DNA of 64,000 bases from Incurvaria masculella (Eukaryota; Arthropoda; Insecta; Lepidoptera; Incurvariidae): NCBI GenBank assembly GCA_946894095.1, contig OX335646.2, forward strand, positions 10,968,077-11,032,076. Direction: 5' to 3'. The notes beneath the pieces are model-generated. The model made no database searches. It had not been told where the DNA came from and saw only the letters and a list, made by a program, of their open reading frames with translations. Shown in pieces: positions 1 through 12,600 of the stretch. The position numbers and the translations under genes are program-made. Within the stretch, counting starts at the first letter, position 1, and each line of letters begins with the position of its first letter.

Positions 1-416
1 CACGAGTATTAATAATATGTACGTACTTAACAAAAAATAAATCATTAGGAATATTTGCATGATATATGCAATAATCATATAGTAACACAAGAACATAGTA
101 CCTACAAAATATTTGTGTTGAAAATAATGCATCAAATATTCGCACAAGAGACAAGACAAAAATTGGTTGTGATAGTTAAACGTACCTATGTCTAAATGAA
201 CTGTAGTTAGTAGCTGATGCACTGTATTTTTTTTTAAACATTCCAAATGTATTGTAAAAAAAAAGTTGGATTCTGTTGGATTTGTCACTTCCTGATGCAA
301 AAAATAACAGATGGGAGAAATACTGTGTACCCACCAATACAATTCTAGTTTGATGGCCTACTATTACCAATATTATTTATTTATGTTAACACAATCTAAA
401 CATTGTTTGCTTACAG

Positions 417-640
417 GTGACTACCGCGAGCTAGAGGGAGGTGCTATTCCATATGCAAACTTTGGCTACCGCAGCTTGGAGGAGTTCCTTAAAGATATTT
501 CCGACATTAAGTTGTATAAAGATAGCTATGGAGAAGTTAAAGTGGATGCTGTACCAACGAAAAGCACACAACACATCGCCGATATGGTGGCACGCCAGAA
601 ATCTGTTGTCAGAAAGTATGCTCCTAGGGCCAACAATCAG
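417..640 (+). CDS. Tdrd7: TDRD7 visible exon 1: N-terminal LOTUS domain
   Basis: Acceptor TTACAG/GT, donor CAG/gtaact; enters in phase 1 and leaves in phase 0. It encodes the second half of a LOTUS (OST-HTH) winged helix: GDYRELEGGAIPYANFGY, then SLEEFL. In germline proteins such domains bind RNA and, in some members, Vasa-type helicases. The helix normally preceding it is missing here and should sit on the upstream exon. Confidence 0.85.
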
Positions 641-3600
641 GTAACTTGCACTGAAGCCAAAGAAGTCAGAAAGATTTTGAAAGTGTTATTAATTGTAAAA
701 AAGAATCTCGATACATTGGTAATAATCGATTTCCAAATCTCTAAATTAAGTAAAAAAATATGTTTCAGTTCCATACATTCAAGCATGACTCATGGAAAAA
801 GCCATTCACATCAAACGGCTATAAAAGCCAACTATATAAGCAGGCCACGCCATACAGGCCACACCACAACAATAATTCAAGCTCCACTTACAATCAGAAC
901 TTCAATTCTTATAAGGTAATTAATTTTCATACTTTAAATATTGTTGTGTATGCAGATAGATGAACTTGCAACATACATATTCAACATTCTGGTAATTTGC
1001 CAGCAAGGTTGATACGAGAATTGCATTCAACTCCATACATCATACAACAACATGCAAATTGTTACGTTTTTAGAAGGAATGTGATATGTATAATCGTCTC
1101 GCAGTCAATTCGCAGGCAAGGACACATTAATTAAGGAAAGAACCCTGTAAAAATAACTACTTAATGAATATACTGCAAATATTGAACATTGAATAATTGA
1201 TTGCCATTTTACAGGGCTCTTTCTTTTATTATTGTGTCCTTGCTTTATGGTCGATTATACATACATACATCTCACGTTCCTCGGAAAAAAGCGACGTACT
1301 TGCTTAGTAAGAAAAAGTATATTTACCATACGTAAAACGAAAGCGTTCAGTCCAGTGACAAATCAAGTTCAAAATGGCTGCCACTTTTTTCAAATCTCAA
1401 AGCTGGTACCCTCAGATCTCAATTTTGAAATTATTCAGTCCAATAACTTGAAAGTTAAAGTAAAATAATGGTACAAGGAGCAGGAAACCCAACAAAAGTT
1501 CCATTTGTGCTAGGCCGTGCTATTTTTGAAATTCTTTGCAATCGTAAACGCTCAACAACAGCCAATGGCCGCCGGGCGCTGCTATCCAAACGTCATTCAA
1601 AAATACGAAACTGCGTTTTTAGCGATCAGAATCGCAAATTACTGCAGCAATTTGATAGCCATCGTTTAAAAAATAGGGCAGATTGTTTATACTGAGCAGA
1701 GTCAATTACGATGCCGCTGAACCGTTGCGGTCATCGCTGCTCATGTATGGTACTTGTATTGCATCTCGAATTGTCACCCTGCACTGCCTGCCACACTACT
1801 GAACATTCAGAATTGGTTACATAAAAAATAATGTTTAATTAAGTAAAGAAAGAACGGTTCCTACCAATATTGAGGTTATTATTCTTAGATTGTTAGGATT
1901 TTTTAGGACCATTAAATAACCCTAATCAAGGACTAAATTTAAACAGATGAGTTTTTAATATATTTTTTATTGGTAAAAATACATAAATATCTGCTTTCAG
2001 TATGTTGTACATATTTGGGGAGTCCATGAAACTGTGCTTAAGCCTCCTAATCTCATAATAGCGCTGACTAATCAGTGAAAGTCGTAAATTTAACCCTTTT
2101 AATAATGGTAATAATATATTGTAAATTATAGTAAAAAGTCAGGTTTAATACCCAAGGGCATCCTCTACCTCTCAGACTTTTACCCTTCGGGAAATGCAGT
2201 TTTTCTTCTAAAGGGGAAAGAGGTATAACTCGGCCCTTAGTGTTTTCCCACTTTCTAGGTACTAAGCCTCCGCTGTCCGTCCGTCCGTCCGTCCGTCCGT
2301 CTGTCCGTCTGTCACAGGGCTGTATCTCATGAACCGTAACAGGTAGGAAGTTGAAATTTTTACAGATTATGTATTTATTTTGCCGCTATAACAACAAATA
2401 GGTTACATAATAAAATAACAATAATTAAAGGGGGCCCCATACAAAAAACGTGTTTTTTTTGTAAATTTTGTGCGATGGTACGGAACCCTTCGTGACTCGC
2501 ACTTGGCCGGTTTTTAATGTAATTATTTTATTTTAAATAGACTTTTTTTTATGTGACCGGACATGGATGGCTAATACCACACCTCCTGTCATGGTATTAT
2601 TTATTTTTATTTGAAGTTGGGCTGCGGGCTTTTTTGCCCGCTGTCACTGCGACCTTTACAGATCTATTGTCACTTTTCCCTTCTTACAGTTCACCCTCAA
2701 TTCCTGCCTCCTTCAGGAAGTGCAGGATTTTTTGAGGTGTGATGACTTTGATATCATCTGGGTCTAGTAAGTATCCCCCAAGGATGGCATTTCTTTTATG
2801 AATTAGTGGTCCACAGTCGCACAGAAGGTGGATCGGTGTCTCCTCTTGTTCAAGACAGAACCTGCATAAATCTGAATCTGTCAACCTCATCCTGTGCAGG
2901 TGTTGGTTAAGGTTACAGTGACCTGTTAGAGCTCTGGTAATTACTCTGAGTTGATTTCGGCTTAGGTTGATTAGCTCGAACGCTCTTTTCTGGGAAAATT
3001 CTATTATAAGGGCCTTGGCGTGCTTTAGTCCTGGCTTGCTTTTCCACTGGCACAGGCTTTGTAATGTTCCGAGTGCAGTGCTTTTGGAAATCCCACGAGA
3101 TGGTTCAGGTCCCATCTGGGGTTTATTAGCTCCTTTCGCCAGTTCATCGGCATTTTCGTTGCCGTCGATTCCTAAGTGACCTGGTACCCATCTTAGGGTT
3201 GCGTCATTCATTTCCCCTAGCACATTCAGCGTTTGGATGCAGTTAAGGGTGAGCTTAGATTTAATCTCTGCAGATAGAAGTGCCTTCAAGGCTGCCTGAC
3301 TATCTGAGAGGATGAAGATGTGTTGGTTTTTGTAGGATCGTAGTAGGTTTTCGTGTACGCAATCTATGATTGCAAATACTTCAGCCTGATATATGGACGT
3401 GTGTTTCCCTAGGTTTTTGGATTTCCGCACCCTGGGCTTATCTCCGTATACTCCTGATCCTATTTTTTCGCCACATTTAGAGCCGTCTGTGTACCACACT
3501 AGGTCTCCGTTCCTGAATTTGGTTGTCTTCGATGTCCATTCACTTCGTTCAGGAATTTGTACCGAATAATTCCTTTTGAAATTGTATTCGGTCTTCATGA

Positions 3601-6600
3601 TATCTGTTGTCATACCCAATATGGGGTTATTGCAGATTTGGTTTTGTAGGGATATGAGTATTAGCCCAACACACCACATGGGAACTAGGTGCCATGCCAG
3701 GACCTTCCTTATATTGCACGGCTACATTGAACTGGATGAAAAACACGGACAATTTTCATTGCAGCTTCGACCATCGTTCATCCAATGCGATGGTACCAAC
3801 CCGGGCGGGATTAACCCTACCACCTAGTAAGTAAGGAAGGGGACCTACAGTTTAACGTGGAATCCGAACCACGGCCAGCCTCTCTCAACGGTCGATGGTC
3901 ACCCATCCAAGACCAGACCGGACCCAGCGTTGCCCAACTTCAGAGAGCGATCGCCGAAGTGTCGCGCCACTGTGCCATTGAGGCTGACAATGGCCACTGG
4001 GCAACTGACTAGCAGCTATTGCTGATGCACATTGCTTTTAATAACTTAAATAACAGTACGCCCCTTTTTTAACACATTGTAAGAGCTCTAGTGCAAGTAC
4101 GAACCCTCATGATGTTAGTAAATAAATAAGTAATACTGAATATATTACATCTGTGATCAATAATATGGAAAACATTTTATCCAACACAGCCAACATACAA
4201 GCAGGATTATAGACCGACTGAAACCCCGAAAAAGCTCTCACCGGATCGCCCTGAGACACGGCCCCCTCCTACAAAGACTGTAAAGGCGGTGAAGACTTCT
4301 CCACCTACTTCCGCGGCGGCAGCCCCCGCAGCTTCGTCCGCCCCACCCGCCCTATCCGCGGCCCGCGCTGCCACCTCGGCCGCGCCAAAGGTTAAAACTC
4401 CTTCCGCCATGCGGAAGAACAGTGAACTTACACTTTCTGCCCGACTAGAAGCTGCCATCTTAGCCGATGAAGCAGACAATGCTGTAAGTTTTTTTAAAGC
4501 ATTTGGAGTATAATTACTACTTCGTTGAACGAACAATCAGTTAGAAATCTTACATTTTATGAAGTTTCAAGAGGTAAGAGGTAGGTAAGCAATTTTGCGG
4601 GAGATGGTTATTTGAGCGCAGACCAAATATCTGTGTTCGTCTGAACACCTTCTGCACCGCTGTTGCAGACTGACCTTTTTGTCCTGGACACTGTCTAAAA
4701 AAAAATCTCGTTTATTTGAAAGTGCAAATTTTCTATTAAGCTTCATTTTATATGATGCGCCATCATTGAAAAAACTTTTTCTTGCGCATAATTCCCATGT
4801 CTGTGCAACAGTTTTTGACCCTGTACACCTTATGTTATCACTTTAAGTAGAACGGATTTTACGCATTTTTTTTATTCCTTTCGAACTTCTAGACTGTGGT
4901 CTCCAATTTATCAACAAATCTTTTAGAGCCATAAATAAAAATGATGACATCTTTCAGCCGCCCGCTGCTGTCGCTCAGCGCGCGAAACACACCAGGGCCC
5001 TGGGCCGCATGTCGAGCCTCAGGGACAGCCTCGCCACCGACGTGATCCCGCTGCCGCTGCCGGCCGCTCGCGACGCCGCCCCCCTCCCCGCACCTGCACC
5101 TGCGCAGGTTCTAACATAATATACCTAATTTACTTCGATACTTGGTTCTGCTCGACTTAATGTTGTTTAGGACTTATGTCAAATTGAATATCTCTGAGAT
5201 AAACAGCTAATCATTGATGTCATCTATTTACCAAGTTTAATCGAAATTGGTTCAGCATTTAGGGTATTAGTCACATACATTTTAAAGATGTTCTTACAAG
5301 ATGTATGTTATAATATCCTAATACAATTCAGGTCTTACAGCATCTTCAGAAATTTCTTTAAATCAATTCAAGTATACACTTAAATGTATTTTTTTGTATT
5401 GTACATAAAAACAAATTTGGTTTTGAAGTCTATGTTTTGCGATTTTTTTTAATATAATTTAATATTTATAAAAATGGTTTAAAACTTAAAACTATTTGAA
5501 TTTGGTCCCTAATAAAATAAATAAATATATTTAAAAATTTAGTGGCCGCTTGGGAACGCTCGATTATATCGAAAATTTAATATGTAGTACTAAAATATGT
5601 GCACACAACATTTTACAGAAATAAGAAGAAAGTCGACTGTGACCTGAAATCGCCAACAATTATTGGCCAAGCCAATTTCCAGACCACTAGTCTATGTAGA
5701 GTCAGAACAGCATAATTTTACTTATATATATTGAAAAGATAAGAGTATTTGTATCTGTTCAAATGGGTGTCACCGTCAGCTCCCTCTGTAACGGCTTGCA
5801 TGGAGGAGGAAGAGACAGCCGCTCACGTTATGTTGGATTGTCCAGAGGTGGCTAACATGACTCCAGTTTCTTCAAACTACAGGAACTGCCCAGCAAGTGT
5901 GGAGGAGTCCAAAAGACTGCTTCGCTTCGTGCAAGAGCTTGGCTGGCGAACGTGCAAGCTGGTAGAGGTTCTTGACTCGTACAATGGATGAATCGCCGTC
6001 TAAGTGCGGAAACATACACAAAGCACAACAACAACATCTGTTCAAACGGAAAAATAACATAATCATTTGTCAGGTCGCACGCGCGCCAGCAGCGGTGGCA
6101 GCGCCGGCCACCGCGCGCCTTCCCGACCCGCCGCCCTCGTCTGCTTCCGCACAGGAGAAGCTCACTTGGATGTGCTTGAAGTTAAACTTGCCCGAGCCCA
6201 GCTACAAGATGACCGTTATAAAGGAGAAGAAAGGACCCCAATTCCACTATTGCGTTGCCAAGGTATTTGTTGACTCATTTATGGCAGATAAAAAAAAACA
6301 TACACAGACAAACTTACTGATCACATACCTATTACGGTGCGTGTAGTAACAATACATATGTAACAAAACTTAATTATATATGTAGATAGTTGCACCGAAA
6401 CGAAATTCCCGATGATTTTGGCCATTTCCAATACTGATAATATTTCAATATTATGTCTACAAATGAACGACTTTCGGATATTTTCCTTTATTTGTGCTGT
6501 GAGACTTAGGGCCGAGTGCACGAAAGGACAAAAAATCAAAATCATCTCAACATATGATTAAATAAGTCACTTTGTATATACAGTATCGAAGGAACTCCAT

Positions 6601-9600
6601 GTGGTTCACTAAAAGTGACGTGTTTAAATATTGATTAACTCAGCTGTCTCTTCATGCAATTGTGCAATTTTATTTCATAATTCTAGGTCGACGGGAGGTA
6701 CCCTATAGGTTTAAATGAGTGAGTTGGCGGTTATCAAAATATATAGTTTTATTTTTATTACTATACAAGTACCTACTTATTATTGTATTATAGAGCAAGG
6801 ATTAGAGCGATGTCAATCGGATAACTTGCCTCAAATAGATGTGATTTGAGTCGAGTTATTTTGCCTCTATTTATATCATTATATAGAATTTCAGCACTTA
6901 TATATTATATAAGTGATGGAATTCGCGGTGCAAAGGTCGCAAGGAAAGATGATGAGCGGCTCGTAGCCTAGTGGCGCGGGGACTGGCCTAGCGTACCAGA
7001 GGCCCGGGTTCAATACCGACTTGCACTACTGTCTTTCTGTTTCAGAGTTCGATAAGTGCATTTCGTCACGAATGCGAGCTGCTCCATGGTTCGGAATCCA
7101 TGTAAAACTGTAGGTCCCCTTCCCCTACTAGGTGGCAGGGTTTAAGCCCGCCCGGGTTGGTACCATCGCATTGGATGAAAAGATGGTCGAAGCGGCAATG
7201 AAAAATTGTCCGTGTTTTCCATCCAGTTCAATGTAGCCGTGCTAATAAAGGAAAGGTCCTGGCATGGCACCTAATTCCTTCGGGAATGTGGTGAATTGGG
7301 CTAATATCATAACGGTAGTTGTGTGGTATTAGCCATCCATGTCAGGTCGCATAAAAAAAAAATGTACATTTTTACTACCTGAGGTACCCCGATCCGCTCG
7401 GGTCAATGTCATTTTGTTCTGATGTCGGGCTGAATTATTTTCTGGTATTATATGAGTTCCTCATAGAAAAATGCATCCCCTTTTTCACTACATTCGAGTT
7501 TAATTTTCCTCACAAATTATATTATTGTTTTTATTTTAAAACCTTATCAGAGGCTATAAGAGGTCTGGGAGGTGAAATGCTTTACGCATACCTGATTCCG
7601 AAATCAGGTTATGTGGGAATGGTTTAGCGAGTCTAACCTAACCTTAGGCTAAACAATTTTTTTGGAGTTTCCTATTAAATTTTTTTCATTCTAACTATGC
7701 CACTGACTATGTTCCAGTTCTAAAGCGAAGGTTGAGCTTAGGAAAAGTGAGCGCTCTAATCCAATTTCTAGTTAACGTCCTAACATAGAACTGTTGGGGT
7801 GATTTTTTTTATTTTTTTTATCTCACATTATTATGTATTATATATTTCCATATGTAGAGCTGCCAGATACTCTAATGGAGACAGTACCATAGGATTCATT
7901 CAAGTAAAACGAATGCACACCTAAGGCCCATATTAAGATGCTTCAGGCCAGTTTTTACTAGAACATTACAGTTTTTTTATTTGAACTAGAAATACAATTT
8001 CTGTTAACGAAAATATGTTTGAAAATTATTTTGACATAGCCAATACCCTCTAACCCACTCCTGCAGCGGGATCACAAATAATGTTATCTGGCCGACAAAC
8101 TTACGTACATAGTCTTTATCTTGTGTGTGTATATCGAGTGAGGTTGTCAAAATAAACCCACACTATAGACAAATCTCGACAAAGAATAAATTTTGTCCAT
8201 TTGTGGAAGCACAAATAAATTTTATCCTACTAATTTGACGTTTGTTGAGGATAATTTTGTCACCACCACCGGGAGGGTGTGTTAGATCCTAGAATGAGGT
8301 GTTTGTTCGTGTTGCGAATATGTGCGTATGTAGTGGCGATGGCACAGGCGTTTCTTAACGTTTTCATGGTTCAAAGACATGGGAAAAGCGGTAATAAGAG
8401 CGAAAGATGGATGGGTTTGTTTGGGCAAAGACGTTCCATCCTTTACTTCCGTTATAGGAAGTAATCAGGCGGAATGGCTTAGAGCAACCCTACAGCTGAA
8501 TGGGAAAACGAAAAAAGTGCAGAGATTAACGTCACATTGACATTAGATAAACTACAATCCTTCTAATCTAACAAGGCAAATGCGCTAAACCAAGCAATGT
8601 TTATCTTAATTCATTAAAAACTTACTTAATTGTGCATCTATACGAAATTCAATTGGAAATAACTTAGGTGTAGGCGATTTGTAGGAAATGGCATTTTGTT
8701 CGCCACTATTCTGTAAAACGCTATTTCTTGCTCCTTGCACTGAATATCATGGAGCAGTCTGCGCGAACACAGCCAGGGTCGGAAGGTTTAAAGTGACAGT
8801 TCTTGTGGACAAAACGGTGGGTGTTGCCTCTCTCTATTGAATTAACACTCGAACTCGATAAATTAATCGAGCTCTCCATTTGTGATATCACAGTTGATAA
8901 AAATCCTCGACAAAATTTCTTATCCCTCTAGCTCCTGCTCTAGTTCATACTTACACAAGCATGAGGTGCGGTTATATTAAGATCTCGAAACCTCCCGGTA
9001 ACTTTTTCAATATGAATATATATGAAGTATTTATAAAGTTTATTTCGTGAAGAAATTTAGATAAATTTACGAATGAAATGATATTACACGCGCCTAAACC
9101 GTCCTTCCCGAACGAGGCGGGGACGGAATGGTGTCCGGTGACGTCACACCGGGCGGCGGAAGGTGCACGTGGCGTACATGAAAACAATAGCGCGTGGTCA
9201 TATTTACGGATCTTTAAAAAAATATTGTGAAGCCATTTGAAGTGCTAGAAAAAAATAAAAACACCATATTTTAAGTTGGAGCTTCCATAATTAAGGCGGC
9301 CCATCCCGCTCATCTCCCCATACAAAAGGGGAAAGAAGATCACGCCCATATTTCTTGTCAGAGATCCAAAATTTTGCTCAAAATAGCTTTATTTGATCGA
9401 ACTAGATGTCTGATGACCATTGGCATTGTAAAATTGTGTTTGGTTTCTACATAAGTTATAGGGTACGAAAGGTCGCATTTTTCGCGCGTTTTATACAATA
9501 TCTTTGGAGGTGGATTACGCAATGATAAAGTAAGAACACCTTAAAACGATTAGTCATCAGACATAGCTTATTTAATCAAGATTTATAATCTATTTGGTTT

Positions 9601-12600
9601 TTGTTCGATTTTTTACTACAGCGGTCGTGGTTTACTTTTAGCTATAAGTCGTTTTAAAATTAAATTTTCGTAAATCTTACCAAATCATACACTATGCACA
9701 TTGTCTTTTTTGTGGACATGTTGCATCTTCCTCATCACGGAGCTTGTCTGATTCTTTGAAACAGAGAAGGTCCCAGAGCGCAACAGCACGGTTTTGTACC
9801 GTGCCCGCGAATGAGTTAGGCCCGCCGGGTTGGGCCACCTTAAAATAAAAATTTATATAAATAGCCTTCCCAGGCTCATTGTATGAAATGGAAACATTCA
9901 ATGTAAAAATTTTATTGTAATAGGTCATGCACCTCTTCCGTCACCCGCTCTGGTATATATAATATATGTAGGTATATACACGGTGTTAACCCAAGTAGGC
10001 GACATCCTGAAAGGGGGTTGTTTTGGGTCACATATTGATGCCGAAACAGTAGTTTTTTTTTTATTTTGACATTTTGTTTTAAAATTTTAGATTTCTAATA
10101 CTAGTATGAAAACATAGTATTTCGTAGTAGGAACCGCACTGCATTTACAAAAAGTTCTAAAGTAGGACATTTTTTAAAATAAATGTGAAAAAGTACATTC
10201 GGATCGACGCAATAAAATTTGGGGCGGCGCGCAGTCTGTTGCGAGACAGCAAACGCGTGACCTTGGCAGTAGCGCGTACGCATGGCGTGCTTACACCATT
10301 CCAAAGGAAAATTGTCGCTGAGGTAAAAGTTTGGATTAAATTTGCATTTTTTTTTTACTATTTTAGATTTAATTTTTAAATACCACAATGTGATCAGTAT
10401 AAAAAATAGTTAAACAATCGGTATTAAAATAGAAATGTCGCGAAAAAAATTAACACCGTGTATAATTATAGGTAAATAAACCTATAATTTTAGCATTTCT
10501 GGCTTGTATTGATTGTAGTGGCGAAGTGCTGCAAAATGCATGCATGGTATACTGCGTCGACCGTAAAGAATTTTGCATAAGAAGTAATGAAGGCAAATAT
10601 ATTTTCTTATTGAAAATCTTTGTCCGTGTTAAAAAAAATAGCCTATCCAATTTAGTTTCTAAAACTGTACTTCCTGCCTTTGAGTGTTCGACAGGTTTTT
10701 TCTTAACGTGTATTTCAACATATATTGATTTCTGAAATAAAGCTGAATTTTTTACACAACACGCCATAACTATGTGCCAATGGCATATTGCCCATTGCGC
10801 AATATTCGCATTACAGGTTGGTACCTCATACTCGGCGCGGACGTACCCTGCCGAGCCGGCGGAGAACCCGGCGGGCGCGTGCGAGCAGGCGGCGCTCAAG
10901 CTGCTCGTGGAGCTGGAGGGGCCGGGCAGCGGCGGTCTCGCCACTAGCGAGCCGCAGCTCGCGCTCTCGCGTCTCGTCACGCTCGTGAACGAGCACGAGT
11001 GTGGCCTGTGGGCCAGTACCGTGCCGCATATGTACCGGTATGTAAAGACGATGATACTTTAGGTTGGTACTACATACTCGGCTCGGACTCGTCGGTCTCG
11101 TCCGCTCTTCAACGACCACGAGTGTGGTCTCTGGGCCAGCACCGTTCCGCATATCTATCGGTATGTAAAGACGATGTTACATTAGGTTAAATAACACATA
11201 TTTGTGTTCACACAATGCAAGTGCAGGTGAATAATATGATCATGATGTATACATATGAATACCCTATACCCTCTACCATTCAACTGATATCTTCTGGAAA
11301 ACACAATTTGTATGAAAAAATATGTTATTGCAAAGAGCATTCAAAGTCTCCTCTCACGAAAAATATCTATGTATGCCAAGGTATAACGAGGTTAGAAACA
11401 ATAAATAATAAGTTAGTGGCTATTCATATTTATCAACTAATAAAACATTTATACTGTCTATGTGAACAAATGTGGCCAAATCCAAAATAAGAAATAGCTA
11501 AAAACACTATTAATTTTTAATAAACTGAGTCATATTTTCAACAATTCATGCATTACCTTTACTAATCAAATTGCCTTAAATTTACAGGTAATGTGTGACT
11601 ACAATGTGATTCAAATAAGAATAGGACGGGGCTCGTGACTAACTTCACTCAAATTCGCGAGGGAAAGTACGCGGCAACACCGCGGCAAAGTACTGAAGTT
11701 AGTGAAGTGAAGTGAGGGTTTTAGCAGTTTGACATTCAAAATGGCGGTGATCCTATCCTATTCTTATTTTTTAATCGCATTGCACTTGAAAATATGAATA
11801 ATTTTCAAAATTGGTCCACAATTGACCGAGAAATCGGTGAACGGACATAAAAATTAATACTCCCTTTAGTTGACAGTATAACATTTCTTTATAGTATTTT
11901 TTTCTTATAAGCGACACTATTGAATGGTGCCACAGAATAACTAATAGTGCTACGATGGTGCATTAATACAGATTGTGTTATTTTTCCCAAAATCAACGAG
12001 TTCCTGGCTGGACTTGGAGTTTTGGAAAATTAACAATCCAGTTTTTTTTATCAAAATTGGCCCCATGACTCATTTAAGTGTTTTTGGCTATTTCTATTAG
12101 TTTCGGATTTGCCCATGAAGGCACACTTGTAAAATTCACCCCTGTGTATAAAAAAATATCTAATTTTAGCAGAGGTGGTGGGTTAAATGCTTCTGGAAGT
12201 GTGTATGATTGTGAAGACCATTTCTGTAATTTATTGTTTCAGAGAAAAATTTAACGAAAATTTACCTAGCAGCTGGCAAGATTTGGTGGAAAGTTCACTA
12301 CAGTGCTCCACTGAGAGAGGAGCGAATGGAGAGCTTGTTATTCTCCCCAAAACTTCCATTCCTGTTGTAAGTAATTTTTTCTCTATCCCAATATTGATCA
12401 AGAGCGATGGTTAGGTGTTATCAAATGGCAACAGGATGACAGACCCTATGTACAAACAAGAAGCAACACTACTAAGTACGAACTGTTGCTAATCACCTAA
12501 ATAATTAATGTATTATTTGTGTGACAACTTACCCAAATAGCATGTCGACGATTCTAAATACTTAAATGTCGGAAATGAAGTGCTCCTTTTTGATCTGTGA

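Noticed and set aside
1468..1695. Small plus-strand gene
   Set aside because: 75 codons, no family resemblance, no splice phases that fit TDRD7, ordinary intron composition.
6956..7020. Functional tRNA gene
   Set aside because: The boxes are present but no cloverleaf pairs, and the sequence continues into a repeated body; it is a SINE head.
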